Assembly: GCF_009730915.1 (NCBI RefSeq)
Contig: NC_052474.1
Location: forward strand, 5,801,501-5,865,500
Reading direction: 5' to 3'
DNA: 64,000 bases
From: Dioscorea cayenensis subsp. rotundata
Lineage: Eukaryota > Streptophyta > Magnoliopsida > Dioscoreales > Dioscoreaceae
Made by a program: the position numbers and the translations under genes. Positions 12,101-23,900 of this stretch are shown here, piece after piece (the first letter of the stretch is position 1; the number at the start of each line of letters is the position of its first letter). The notes under the pieces were generated by a model. The model worked only from the letters and a program-made list of their open reading frames with translations. It had not been told where the DNA came from and made no database searches.

Positions 12101-15100
12101 AATGCATGACCAGCAAGACTACTGCAAGAAGCCAATTAAGCATAAGTTTGTTCATAACACCTCAATTAAGAAGTCCAATACCATTCAAAGATTTTGATTT
12201 GATCTACTGAAGCCTTTAGTTTGGGTAGTTTCCAGAATAAAATGCAAATATATTTATCATCCACTTATAATGAAGAAAACTTGACTTTTTTTAAAACAAA
12301 AAAGCACAGATAGTACCAAGGCCATAAAGGCATCTTTCATTATAAAAATAAATAATAAACTGAATGTCTCACTAGCAACTACAAATTATCCTATGGCAGA
12401 AAATTCATGTGACCTTATAACAGGAACTTACTTGAATTGTCTGTCGATGCTGCTTGTAAACATTTATCTGGATGGTTGCTTTCTTGAGATCTGGATCAGT
12501 GCTCTTAACCACATCATAATGCAAATGTTCCTGCAGGAAAACAGTAATCAATTACAGTGCAAGAAGAAGGTAAATGATAAAATCAATCAATAAGAGTTCA
12601 AAGATAAAGACAGCAAGAAACACTCCTTTTGCTCTTCAAATTAACGAGATACACAATGTCATGGATAATATTCATGGCTACAAAATATTTTACTTACAGT
12701 TGTGTTTGTTTCGTCTTTAACAAAGTGGTGGGGTTCATGCATTTCAAGAATATTGGCAGTAATGGGTGTTGGCAGATTGGACAAGGTTTGTCAAAACTAA
12801 TGTGGTCAATTAGGAGGACGCATAAAATTGAAATTTGGAATTATATCACATTATCTCTAGATAAGGGTCCTGACTATTTTGTGCGCCATAACTCTCTAGC
12901 AGAAAAAAAAAACATCAGACTGACACAGGGCATTTTGATTCAGATAGGGATCAACTATGATAAAAACAAACACAGTCAACTGTTGGTTGCATAACACACG
13001 AATTGAGGAATGCAAATTCAACAAAATAATAATGCAAGAGTATGAAGAAGTAAATCCTAATTTACAGCTTAAATGATCTCAAGCAAATCTTTCAAGAGTA
13101 GTGACATTAATCATAAACCTTATATTCCAACGCATTAAGTCCCTTGCACACAAACTCAAACAACGTCTTAAGGTTTTCAGGGCTGGGTGCTGTGACAAAA
13201 ATGTTTGAATACCTAGAAAAAGAAAAACAAAGACATAATTTAAAAAATTGAGCATGAAATATGACAAAAGAAGGCAACAATAACAAAATGTCAATTTAAG
13301 TATACAAACCCTGCAGCAACAGCCCCTGCTACAGCAAGACCAAGAGCTGCAGATTTTCCTCGTCCACGAGAAGCAATTAATGCAACAGTGCTTCGAAGTG
13401 TCTTATCCAGAACTGCATCAAGAAATGTAATCACAGCTTTTCCCTATACATTAACAAGATCCATCAGTTAAGTAGACCGAAGAGAAACTTTATTTTAATG
13501 TTAGATTAAAAAAACAAAAGAGGAGTACACACCTGGTCCATTGTACAACACTTGCCAATTAAAGGGCCTACTGGTAAATCTTCATGAAATTGCTCTTTCA
13601 AAGTTTTCAGCTTCCTTTCCTTTTCTGATAGGCCCTCAGAATCCTTTTACAATAAATTAAAAAAATTGCATAAATGAACTCTTTGATTCCAAAATAATGT
13701 TACAGCCGAAATTAGATCATATACAAATACCAATCCCAGAATATTTCTCTGTTTAAGTAACAAATAGATGGTATATAATTGTTGGAACAACTGGATGGTT
13801 CACTTCTTTTATGATAAATAGCATTATATAAGTGAGAGAGTTACCTCCATGACTGTTACAGGTTGGATTGATCTTATATGAGATGATATTGGCAAAATAT
13901 TAAGCTCATCATCCATAACGACACATGCTTTACATGATGCAATTGACAACAAGAAACGTTCATTGAATCGTGCAGCTGGCTGACTATGAGATTCTGTACG
14001 AAACCTTTCATGCACATCCTGTGAAAAGCAAAACAAAGAGGCCCAATGAGAATGCAACTGGGGCAATAAAACCAGATTCATAAGCATGGAAGATGAACAA
14101 CAGCTTTACCATGTAGAAATTGATACAAAGCATTATAGCAATATACAAACAAGAGAAAATAGTGAGATTCTCAATTTTGGCTTCAATGTCAGAGATCAAA
14201 AAATATTGAAATTGCGATCCGTAAAGATCTAAATTAGAATGTCATTTGGAAGTCAATAACTAGCAGGCAACTTGAGATTATAACAAATGCCAACTAGTGA
14301 TCCGTCAGTAGTTAAAAAAAAAAAGAAGGTTGGCATACCTTAAAACAAAGATTGCAAATATCCACCAAGCAAACTGCTTGCCACCCACTCAACACAAATA
14401 ATTCCTATGAATAGTGCTCATACAAGAAAATTAGGCAATGACTAAAACGATTGAAGACATACCATAACCATAGTGTAGAGACTGGTGAGAGAAGAAAGTG
14501 ATCGAAGTAATAAGACAATCAAACCACCACCCTCCACTGTCTCAATAGTCCTCGCAAGGAGATTAGGTGTTAATGCTTCAAAATCCTAACAACAATGAAT
14601 AGCAACATGCAAAATAATACATTAGAATAATATAGCAGACTGAAATAGAACCAGTGATGTAAATAAATAACAATTGGCAACAAACCTGTAGAATACACAT
14701 GCCAAAGGTATTCCCAAGAATTCTTTCTGAGTCTCTATACAGGCAATATGTTATATTCCCGCTTTCAACAAAAAGAGAAAACTGGGTCTACTTTTTCAGG
14801 GTCCAGCAATCCCCTCTGCATCAATTTCTTTATCTGCTTTGCACGTTTTTTCTTGTGACTGAAATATCACACACATTTTAAGCTTAGTTTAATGATTCTA
14901 ATACTTACTCTGTAAATAATTAATTCAATAAAAACAACATAAAAATTTATATGCAAAAAAAAAAGAAAGGAAGCTCCTTTTAAAGAATAAAAGCTACATA
15001 AATTAAAGATTATTGAACCTAAGTGCGTATTGTTTGGATAATTTTCTCATTCTTTGGAAGACTTTTCACGTCACATAGCAAAAAGTTAAGATCTTGCCTC

Positions 15101-15458
15101 TACCTAATCATAGGAAAGAAAGAGAAATCAACTGAAGAGATGAATTTAAGATAAAGAACCTGCTGAGTTCGAGTTTATCCTTGTAGCACCACAGAACAGT
15201 AGGGCGAGATTTCACCACCGATTTGCTCAACATGTAGTGCAAATTCACAATCTACATCCCAACCCCAGAAAATTCAATCAAAACTTCGAAAGCACAAATC
15301 TTTACTCATAAATATACTCATATCCACACTGAATCGGGAATCACGAAGAGAACCTGATCTCGAGACTTGTCTCCGACGATCAAGAACATGGAGCGGTGCC
15401 GGAGCTTGACGCCATTCTCGATCAGCGTGCGGATCCGGTCGTCCACCTTCTTCCTCAT
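6109..15458 (-). CDS. NAT10: RNA cytidine acetyltransferase (NAT10/Kre33/TmcA family), one apparent frameshift
   Basis: A nucleolar ATP-dependent enzyme that makes N4-acetylcytidine in 18S rRNA and in tRNA and is needed for 40S subunit biogenesis (family knowledge). I assemble 26 exons: 15354-15458, 15160-15251, 14686-14858, 14463-14585, 13845-14018, 13533-13643, 13310-13443, 13119-13212, 12432-12530, 11809-11945, 11534-11631, 10891-11014, 10732-10819, 10436-10535, 10269-10321, 9590-9766, 9466-9503, 8610-8700, 8053-8232, 7858-7966, 7716-7785, 7481-7619, 7170-7298, 6663-6788, 6464-6529, 6109-6381. The protein is about 1033 aa, close to the family's usual 1025-1030. It starts MRKKVDDRIRTLIENGV. 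A Walker A loop (GRGKS) lies near residue 286-290, a DEAA helicase motif is in exon 10, the GNAT fold follows (exons 16-20), and the tail is Lys-rich (KKNKS). Oddities: one extra base in exon 3 (about 14782-14784), a GC donor at 7168-7169, and a stop-free in-frame intron at 10322-10435. Teloboxes lie upstream of the start. Confidence 0.95.
6832..7109. mobile_element. Stowaway-type MITE (Tc1/mariner-derived), 278 bp
   Basis: The element is bounded by inverted termini, CTCCCTCCGTTCTTCTTTAT at the left and the complement of ATAAAAATGAACGGAGGAAG at the right, flanked by TA dinucleotides (6830-6831 and 7110-7111) as expected for Tc1/mariner insertion. CTCCCTCCGT is the classic Stowaway terminus. 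The internal part is AT-rich and non-coding, so it would need a transposase in trans. It lies inside the NAT10 intron 6789-7169 and makes up about 278 of its 381 bp. Confidence 0.9.
8715..9070. repeat. Degenerate tandem repeats in a NAT10 intron
   Basis: Three diverged copies share GAGATGCACTG, a TTCCAAGAC-like stretch, and AGAGCACAAGGAAATCAGTTT-like endings (about 8780-8815, 8906-8930, 9046-9068). Unit length is roughly 110-140 bp. They lie in the intron between exons 9466-9503 and 8610-8700. No coding potential seen. Confidence 0.6.
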
Positions 15459-15580
15459 CGTCGGCCTGCCGAATTGACAACTACCTCGGAGAGTTTCTAG
15501 TGTTTCTCGAGGTCTAGGGTTTCAAAAACGAAGTGGCGAGTCTTCTTCGTTCCCTCCGGCGAAGGGTTTAGGGCTTTATC
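15459..15580 (-). promoter_or_regulatory. NAT10 5' leader/promoter with telobox-like motifs
   Basis: On the minus strand the region upstream of the NAT10 ATG holds AAACCCTA (complement of TAGGGTTT at 15515-15522) and CCCTAAACCC (complement of GGGTTTAGGG at 15564-15573). Teloboxes are known in plant promoters of ribosomal-protein and ribosome-biogenesis genes. The transcription start is not determined, so leader and core promoter cannot be separated. Confidence 0.55.
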
Positions 15581-15713
15581 AGTCTTGGAGATCTTTTTAC
15601 GTTTAAGACCCTCGTGTTTACTTAAATTAACAATGCTATTGCTATTCAACCCCATATCCCTTTCCTTTGGGATATTTATAGAAGGCCCTCTTACTTCTCA
15701 GTTACCACCATTT

Positions 15714-15750
<37 letters not shown>

Positions 15751-16930
15751 TTTAAGTTATATATACACATACATGGATGCATTGGTCACTACATCCATTG
15801 AATGATGATCTAATAGTAATTATATACTGTATTGAGTTACTATATATAACTACTGTATAAACTTAATACTGTTTTTACAATGTTCAAATATTATTTAGAA
15901 ATGGATTGTAACGGTTGAATACTAATCCAATATTTTACATCTCTGGATGATTAATTCTACGTATATATATATATATATATATATATTACAAATTATGTAA
16001 TTACCTGCTTGTAAGTTAGGAAGCACCACCCTTTTTATTTATTTCCAGAAATCCTTCTTGAAATAGATTCCATATGCCATAAAATACAATTTCATAAAGT
16101 TTTAAAATAATTATGTCTTTATTTGGTAATTTCAATTTAATTTGATAGAGTTGAATGGTGGAAAAACCGGGAAATAAGAGAGAGGGAGATGCTGAAAAGT
16201 TAAAGAGGAAACATTAATATTTATGATGCACCATCTCCTTCTCATTTTTATGTATCAATTTATATCTCAGTCCAAACACACTTATGATGGTCAATTTCTT
16301 TTTGTAACACCTTTTTTTTTTGGGTCTGTTTTTGTTTGAAATACATCATCTACTAACTACATATATTTCCGTTGCTTAGTAAAACTTCTTTCTTTATCAG
16401 AACGATATATATGATAGAACCAAATACAAAGAGCGTGAGATTAAATACACACAAAAATTGTTTCCAATTTATCACAAATTAGCATAAATTTGCTGGGATT
16501 TGCAATAAATGTATAAAACCAGATAGATTAAAGGAGTTCAATCATCCACAGATTAAACCCATTATCATGAAATTGTGCCTTCACCTACTTGATTCTTGAA
16601 AACAAAGATAAGTTTTAAGGGGGTATCCACAACAAAAATAAAAAAATGAAAAAAAACAAAATAAAAGAAGCATTGAAAGGATGAATTGCAACTTTTTTGA
16701 ATACTGGATTACTGCAATCTAGGCTAAAACAAAAAATGTCTGGAAACCTTCAGCCACAGGAACAGAAACGCTGGTTTTAAGCTCAAATAAAAACCAAGTT
16801 CAGGGAAAATATCTAAAGGACAGATAATAAAGCTTTGAGTCACAAAATAGTTTGAAATTTGATATGAATCTCCAGCCAAAAATAGGAAGACAAACCATTA
16901 AAACAGAAACAAATGGCTGCAAAACTAAGT
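15581..16930. other. AT-rich intergenic region with TA microsatellites
   Basis: No gene is seen between the NAT10 promoter and the eL28 stop codon. It holds (TA)n runs at 15717-15747 and 15962-15986. The last few hundred bases (about 16600-16930) are probably the eL28 3' UTR and flank. Confidence 0.6.
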
Positions 16931-18823
16931 TCACTTTTTGAGGGCCTGCCTGTTCCTCTTCTTCACACCGGATTTGGAAACCTTGAGGCTGCGGTGGACA
17001 GCACTAAGCCTTGCAAGAGCAGCCTTGGTCAGGTCTGGCCTGTAGAAGTTATCTGTTACCTGCAGGCAAGATTATATATACATGGTTATAAGTTTTAATT
17101 GAGGAAGTGAGGAAGGTGTAAATGGAGAAATGTTTATGGAAAATAAAAACACTCAGCAATGGTGAACAGAAGCAGAAGCAAGGGAGATGCGCTCAGAAGC
17201 CAAGCGTAACATTTATATTTCATTGATGAACCTATCTTTTGATAGGTTCATCTTACATGTTAGCAGCTCATCATAGCAGCATTAAGCAGATCTCGGAGAT
17301 AAATAATCCCCCAACCAAATGACAGATAAAGAATCATTTCCAAAAACGATCGATTGTCACAAACACAAAGGGAGAAAAAACCATATAAAATGCACATGGA
17401 AAACCTTAGCTACAAAAGGTAGATTATTATAGCTTATTTCCAAATAGATTTAAAAGTACCAAAGATACTGCCTCCTAGAAGCATGAAATAGGACGTCAAG
17501 AATTGATTGTAAAAAAAAAAAGGGTAAGAAAATATCACATGGAATGATAAAGGCATTAGGAGTATCACATTGGAAGTTTTTGTTTGTTTGACCTAACATA
17601 CTAAGTATGGTTTAGAATTACAAAAATATATTAAAAAGGAAAGCGTCAGAATTGGGAGGAAAAAAAAAGGATCTTCATTGCATAAATACATGTCACAAGT
17701 TCTTAAAAAATAAGACCACAAAGTCCTAACAGAAGCCAGACTAGAGCTATATCTTGGAGCAGTATGCACTTAAGGTGTTGTGAAGTTTCAAAATGGAAGC
17801 CATTCCTTAGCCAAAACAAACAAACACTGTTTATGGTTTAAATCAATGGAGAAATAGGCTACCCACATGATCTAGTCAGATAAAGCAAACAACGATTCCA
17901 TTTACTCAAACAGCCTTTGCCACAAGAGCAGTTAACCTTGAAACAAGGGGGTCATAATATGAGATAAGCAAAACAAGAAGCATGAGGCACAGAACAAACG
18001 ACTAGAAACTTAGATCATAATTTAAAGACAACTTGCATGAACGAGCATTTCTAATTTAAAGATTAACGCATAGTGGCTAGACACAAATCTCCTGCTCAAA
18101 AGGTTCTTCCATTCAACTCGAAGAGGAAAACAATATGACATGGATGACACTATTAAAAATCCTAACACCTAAAAACATGACTTATCTTACTTCCCTAGCC
18201 TATCAGATGAAGAAATTTTCATGAATAGCAACGTTTCATCAATTGATGAAACACCACATTTGGGTCGTGTTTTTATAAAGTAATTTGAGAAACAATCAGA
18301 AAATTTCCCAAAAACTGAATTTTTACTGTGGCCACGCATTATCAAACACATAAAGCAACAAATCTCATAAGAAACGAATCAAATGAGCACCATCAAATGC
18401 AAAAGCCAAATCCAGAGCAGCTACCTGATTGGTGACGGCCTTAGCCATCTTGCGGAACTCTTTCTTCATGACTGACCGGTTGTAGAGGCTGCTGGGCTTG
18501 TTCTGCTTCTTCGTCTTCGTGGTAGCAAGCGTCACAGAGAGCCCCTCTCCACCCGGCTGGATTGACACCGACTTCTTGTTCACCAACCCTAAGCACGAAC
18601 AGAAACACATAAACAAAAACAGAAATTTCCTAAAAACAAAACACAAAAACATCGAGTGAAGACCGATCTAAGCACCTGAGTGCTTGTAGGAGTGCACGTT
18701 GTATAGATTATTGGGCTCTTTGCTGAACTGCACCTTGGCGTTGCCATTGCCGAACTGCTTCACAAGAAACGCATTGTTCTTCTTCACGATCTCCCAAACA
18801 AGCGGCCCAGGAATACCTGCCAT
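16931..18823 (-). CDS. RPL28: 60S ribosomal protein L28 (eL28)
   Basis: A structural protein of the cytosolic large ribosomal subunit. There are three coding exons, 18676-18823, 18425-18588 and 16931-17059, giving 146 aa (plant eL28 is about 143). The protein starts [20 protein letters not shown]. It contains the family hallmarks [31 protein letters not shown] and [18 protein letters not shown], and a basic C terminus. Phase is kept at both junctions. A further intron in the 5' UTR (18826-18924, donor CCG|GTAATC, acceptor TGTAG|AAATG) ends two bases before the ATG. Coding intron 1 is 87 bp and intron 2 is 1365 bp, unusually long for so small a gene; it holds the candidate snoRNA at about 17188-17280. 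Confidence 0.96.
17188..17280 (-). ncRNA. Candidate C/D-box snoRNA in the eL28 intron
   Basis: On the minus strand, the same sense as the host gene, ATGATGA (box C, complement of 17268-17274) is followed about 70 nt later by CTGA (box D, complement of 17193-17196). Between them is a perfect 12-bp hairpin with a 4-nt loop (17225-17252). The stretch just before box D reads ACGCTTGGCT. From memory this is complementary over 10 nt to the conserved plant 25S rRNA segment AGCCAAGCGT, so the box-D+5 rule would point to a C in that segment. Ribosomal protein introns commonly host snoRNAs. Weak points: the terminal stem is poor and no convincing D' box is visible. Confidence 0.4.
18233..18252. repeat. 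20-bp perfect palindrome
   Basis: GTTTCATCAATTGATGAAAC is its own reverse complement. It lies in the long eL28 intron, about 170 bp from its 5' splice site. Role unknown; it might be a protein-binding site or chance. Confidence 0.8.
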
Positions 18824-18970
18824 TTCTACAGATCAAACGAACCACTGATCATCGGAAAAAACAACCAAAACCCATACAATTAGAAATCAAGGAGATGAAA
18901 CCCTAGGGCAAGATCAAGGATTACCGGATCGGCGGCGACGAGGGATCCTGACACCACTGCGTCCGAGTGC

Positions 18971-19033
18971 TAGGGTTTGGAAGGCGGAGGAGGCCTTTGA
19001 TCGCAATTTATATAAATGATCTCAAAAACCCTA
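18971..19033 (-). promoter_or_regulatory. eL28 core promoter: TATA box and teloboxes
   Basis: TTTATATAAA (about 19007-19016, reads as a TATA box on both strands) lies 30-40 bp upstream of a minus-strand AAACCCTA telobox (complement of 18971-18978) near the expected transcription start. A second AAACCCTA is on the plus strand at 19026-19033, and another at 18898-18905 falls in the 5' UTR intron. TATA plus telobox is a usual layout for plant ribosomal protein genes. A 15-bp palindrome AAACCGGCCCGGTTT lies further upstream at 19122-19136. Confidence 0.6.
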
Positions 19034-19139
19034 GACTTTGTTTTGGCTCATAGTAAATGACCAAAATACCCCTTTTTGTTTGGGAAATTTATGGAACCAT
19101 GATTTTCCCTGCTTTTAGAATAAACCGGCCCGGTTTTAT

Positions 19140-19540
19140 TTAAATGGACACGTGGATATTTTTAAAATTAAATATATAAAAATAAATAATATACTTTTAA
19201 TTTTTTTTAAGAAAATTTTAATTTTTAAGTCTATGCATCAATACTCAATACAGAGCATAAAATGATCCTAAAATCACTGGATTTATTCATGATAAAAAAT
19301 TCATTGTTTAATCTTAATTTTCAAAAATATAGATTGCCAATTTTCACCTCATAACAATGAATTTTAATCTGTGATATTAATCTCTTTGAAATATTAAAAA
19401 TTTCAAAATTAAAGAGGGGGACAAATAGAAAAGAACCAACAAAGAGACCAAAAACATTGATTCAGCTCATACATGTAAAACTTCCCATGATCACCAGTTA
19501 TAATACATCCATTAAAAGCTTTTTTATTAGACGAACATGC

Positions 19541-19580
<40 letters not shown>

Positions 19581-20951
19581 ACTTTCAAAAAAACTGAAAA
19601 CAAAGAATTAACTAGAACGAACAAAAATTGTGCAATTTTAAAACTCTTAGTTATATCTATCTGTTCAATAAATTTTTCCTATAAAAGACAGCAAACGACT
19701 GTCTCTGTAACATATGAGCTTGTATTGTGATGCTCTCACCAATCCGCACCACACGGCATACCATATACTTGAACCAAGTGGCTTTAGCTGTTCAAAAATT
19801 TTTAATTTGAAAATAGCTTTACAAAACCCACAACAAATGAAACATTTGTTTCTGGAAGGACGATAGTGCCCAAGCAACAAGATGCAAGAAGGTAAGCGTT
19901 TAAATTGTTAAAATTAGAGCAATTTTTCGCCATAAAATATTGTACCATCATTAACCAAAAAAAAAACATTTTAAAAAATAAATACATAACAAGTTGCAAT
20001 TTATAATTGAAAAACAAGCTGTGACGGCTGAAATTCATTGATAATACTCTCAACAATGAGCTATAGAGCCACAAAAACACAGGAAGTTATTCATTCAAAT
20101 TGTTAAAATTTAAGCATATCTTACACATGAATTGTGTATCAAAGCCAGACAGGGGTGAAGGTATTCATTCAAACCATTAAAAATAGAAGAATCTTTCACA
20201 ACCAACACTATTTCAGTAAAAGCAAGGAAAAAACTGAAAAGGTTCAACTTCATCAATATTTCAACAAAACTAATGTATCAGCAAAAAATAAATAAATAAA
20301 TAAATAAATAAAAATACAAAGCTGTGAAGTCTGAAATTCATCGACGTTGTCAACTACTAAGACTAAATATTTCTGTCTAATTCCTGAGAAGAAATGAAAC
20401 AGCACCAATCACTAGAATGAGATACACATACATAGCAAGAAAGGAAACGGTATTCATTCAAATTGTTCAAATCAGAGCATATTTTGCCTTCAAAAATGTG
20501 TCAGCAGGAAAAGAATAACCCAATTTGACATTCATCAATATGTGAATTGCTTAAGATTAACACAAAAAAAAATAAAAAAAACCACCTTCCTACTCAGTAC
20601 AATGAGATACTGACCAAAAAAAGAGGCCAATTTTCATGCAAATTCTAAAAGGTTGAACATCTTTGACATAATACTGTATCAGCAGAGAAAAAAAGAGCTG
20701 CAATGGCTGATATTCATCAATGATATGAATAACCAGAACTAAATACTTCAAAAAAAGGCGTTAAAACATAAAACATGATATATGAACAAGTTCAATGCTG
20801 GGCATATTTACAACATCAGCTACAGAAAAAAGTCAGGTGCACAAAAGCAGGCAACTTAAGTGAATTTATACCTCATAAAGCTGAAAGAAAAGTAGCCTAA
20901 TCAGAGCTTATGAAAAGGGAGGAAATGCAGCTGCCTAGACTTGGTTGAATG
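19140..20951. other. Intergenic region between the eL28 promoter and the PWWP gene stop
   Basis: AT-rich, no gene recognised. It holds an (ATT)n microsatellite (19541-19577) and a diverged tandem repeat family (19880-20780). The final ~170 bases are probably the PWWP gene's 3' UTR. Confidence 0.6.
19880..20780. repeat. Diverged tandem repeat family
   Basis: Recurring modules are ATTCATTCAAATTGTT followed by an AGAGCAT-like block (about 19893, 20091, 20450), AGCTGTGA..CTGAAATTCATC (about 20021, 20321, 20697, with a weaker copy near 20520), and GACTAAATATTTC-like ends (about 20360, 20733). Unit length is uneven, roughly 180-300 bp, with four to five copies. No coding capacity. Confidence 0.55.
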
Positions 20952-23900
20952 TCAGATACAGCTTGATGGTCGTGCTGAATTGGTCAATGCTTCATTTATA
21001 CGACTGAAAACCAGTCTAAGAGGGATGCAGGCAATGGCAGGGCTAACTATCTTCTCAACAACTAGTTTTCTATCCGCCACAGTGCGCCTACGATCAATTG
21101 TAATTGAAGAAAGTCTGCGGATCTTCCTTTGAGAGAAGCCTGATTTCTTATGCTTACTTCTGGATGATTTACTTCTCAAGAAAGGAGAACCCAGCATCAA
21201 ATGACCAGAGATCATGTGCTGTATCTTCACACGTGACTGTGACTGTGACTGTGACCGTGTCCGCATGCCAAACCGAGACTTTGGTGTTGATTTGGTAATC
21301 ACATTGCCCCGCTTCTTGATCAAAAGCTCAGTTTTAGTGGTTATTGGATGGCATTCAGTTTTCTTCAAGAGAGCATCTGAGGAACAATTTTGCAGAACTT
21401 CAACAGTCACACTATGACCTACAATAGCTAGGTCATCCAAATTGCTTTGGAGAGAAGCTTGAGGAACATGCGGTTCATGATAGTTTCGTTCCACATTCAG
21501 CTTGACATCATATAGCCGAGAAGCTTTCAGCATGCCATTGGCCAGATCTGATACCTGATATTCAGAACAGATTGTAACATGATGCAAAGAAGACTTTTCA
21601 TGTGGCACAGTGGAGACAGCAACATCTCCTGTGAATGCTGTTTCACTATATCTGGCAAATGGGAGAGCATAAGAGGTATCTGTTAGATCCTCAGCCGACT
21701 GGACATGTACTTCATTAGCAAAACCTTGTTCAAGGGAGTTCATATGACACAAATCAGCAGCTTTTGAAGTCTCCAGTTGAGGTCCATCACTCACATCATC
21801 TGATGATGAGCAGTACTTCACCAAGTGACCATCTGAAGAGGTACCACTAATTTTATTGTCGCCAGCCCTTTCCATCAAATAGGTGCCAGATTGATCAGCG
21901 CCATCAAGGCAGCTGTCTGAATGTGTAGTTTTGCTCAGTGTCACATATTTTGACTTCCTTTTCCCTTTTATATTCAATCTTGATTTTTTATTTCCAACTA
22001 TATGCCTAGCACAATGGAGCTGAATTGGATGGTTGGTGGAGAAGGTTTCACTATCATGCAAATGTGTTATGGTCCCAGCTTTACTTAACTGGCAAAATTG
22101 TCGTGGTGCACAAGGATGGAACTTTCTTGATGCATCTAAACCAGATGAGCATCCAAAATCTAACAGGACAGAAAATAGAGAGAAGAATAAATAGCAATAT
22201 TTATCACGAATAAAAGTGAACACGATACAAGTTATAAAAAAACAAATAAATAATCAAAAGGCATTCATAGATTACACCTTAAAGTGGACTTCCCTCAATC
22301 AGACTGTACATCACATATATGCACAAAAGGGAGGCACTACAGACTTATTCTCATGCAATATGCAATGACGAGCAAGTTATTTCAGTTGATGCAGTTAATT
22401 CCATATATAGAAATTTATCTATTGAAAAGCCAAGCATTGTCCTAAAGCCTCATTACTTTCTGCAGATGGGATATTGGTTTGATATCTGTATGCTGTGTTT
22501 TAGGTTTATTGGTTCCGAGCGGACTCTTCCTATTAAACATATGGATATATTAAAATTGGTTCTTCTGGAGAAGAAGAGCAACAGTATTATCGAGCTTGTC
22601 ATGTGAGGGATCAAACAAAGATATCCATTTAAAAGAGACCGGCAAGAAGCTCAGGTTTTCTTAAAGAAAAAAAGTAGGTTTGCCAAAAATGCTGGAAACT
22701 AGGCCTTCCTCTCAACCAAAGTGTCACAGTGCTGCTACCAACACACTGTTTAAGTTCAGTAGCGCCTAAGAAGTCTTCTATAGAATACCTGATGCTAAAA
22801 AGCTGGAAAGTCACCTAACTATCATGGAAGCTAACAAATGAGGCCACTAAAGCACATTTTACACGTGCTTGACCTCCATCTGTTTGGTACTTCCTGTGTG
22901 CCAATATCACCAGCCTGAAGTTTATTAGGCAAATAAATGTTTATACCCCACATTAGTTTATTGTCATCCCTTCTATCTGAGATGATCTATGACTTTCAGT
23001 TATCAGGAAGACAGATTTTTTGTGAAGGTGAAAAACACAATCTTCTATTTACAAGAAGATGTGATGCATCACATTTTAGAAAATCATAAAATTCCATGAC
23101 TATACCTCTAGTTTCCCCATTGGCAAGGGGAACATTGGGGCGAGCAGGGCATTTATTGCCACTAAATTCCAGCGAGTTTGAGTGGTCGTGATCCTCCATA
23201 TCTGAACATGAACTGCTGCCATCAAGTGTACCACCATAAGTGTTTCCGGATACATCTAAGGATGATCCTTCATGTGATGTGCCAGAACGGTGTGATCCAT
23301 GACAGGCCGAAACCTCAATTGTGTTTACTACAAAAGATTTTAAAGTTTTATCCTCCCTCTTTATAAATTCCACAAAAGATGATTGATCTACAACAGCAAT
23401 CTGACAAGCTGATGGATTCAGTATCTGGGTCTTACCTTCCAAAACCTTTGTTAGTTGGCGACGGCGACTTTTCTTTTTTGAATTCACATGGACGTGGGTC
23501 CCCATGGATTGTTTCCTTTTTAAAGACAAGAAAGAACTTTTACAGCTCTTTACTGGAATATCATCGGAAAAAACATTATCAAACTTTGAGCTGAGAGGAG
23601 ACCCTTTTCTGCAGACAAGAATGGAGCCTTTTTTTTGCGACACTGTCCTCAATCCAAGATCTTGAAGACCCCTGGTACGCCTAGTTTCTTCAAGGTGATC
23701 ATTCTCTGAATCATATGGGGTTTTCCATCTCTTTTTCTGTGTAAGTTGCGTGGCTGTGGTAGATGGATTATTTGGTTCTTCAAATGACACAATAGACTGT
23801 GAGAACTCTTGTGTTGAAGCCTCGTCATGGATTTCATGTTTTCTGGACATACAGAATGGCTTTTTGCTTTGAGTAGATGCAGGTTTTGGTTGCGTGGCAG

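Noticed and set aside
12629-12994. 121-codon plus-strand ORF inside a NAT10 intron
   Set aside because: No recognisable domain, antisense to a well-supported gene, and composition typical of AT-rich intron.
14781-14790. A 10-base GT...AG segment in NAT10 exon 3 whose removal would restore the frame
   Set aside because: Far too short for a spliceosomal intron, and its removal would delete the conserved VDP residues; a single extra base explains the data better.
18185-18252. Second C/D-snoRNA-like pattern (TTGATGA ... CTGA) in the eL28 intron
   Set aside because: The boxes are only about 35 nt apart, box C is imperfect and no rRNA-like guide precedes CTGA; the palindrome accounts for the TGATGA.
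18255-18350. Possible hAT-like MITE ends (TCGTGTTT ... AAACACAT)
   Set aside because: Only about 6 bp of inverted similarity and no target duplication.
22319-22606. 95-codon plus-strand ORF inside PWWP gene intron 2
   Set aside because: No domain, antisense, intronic; judged a chance ORF.
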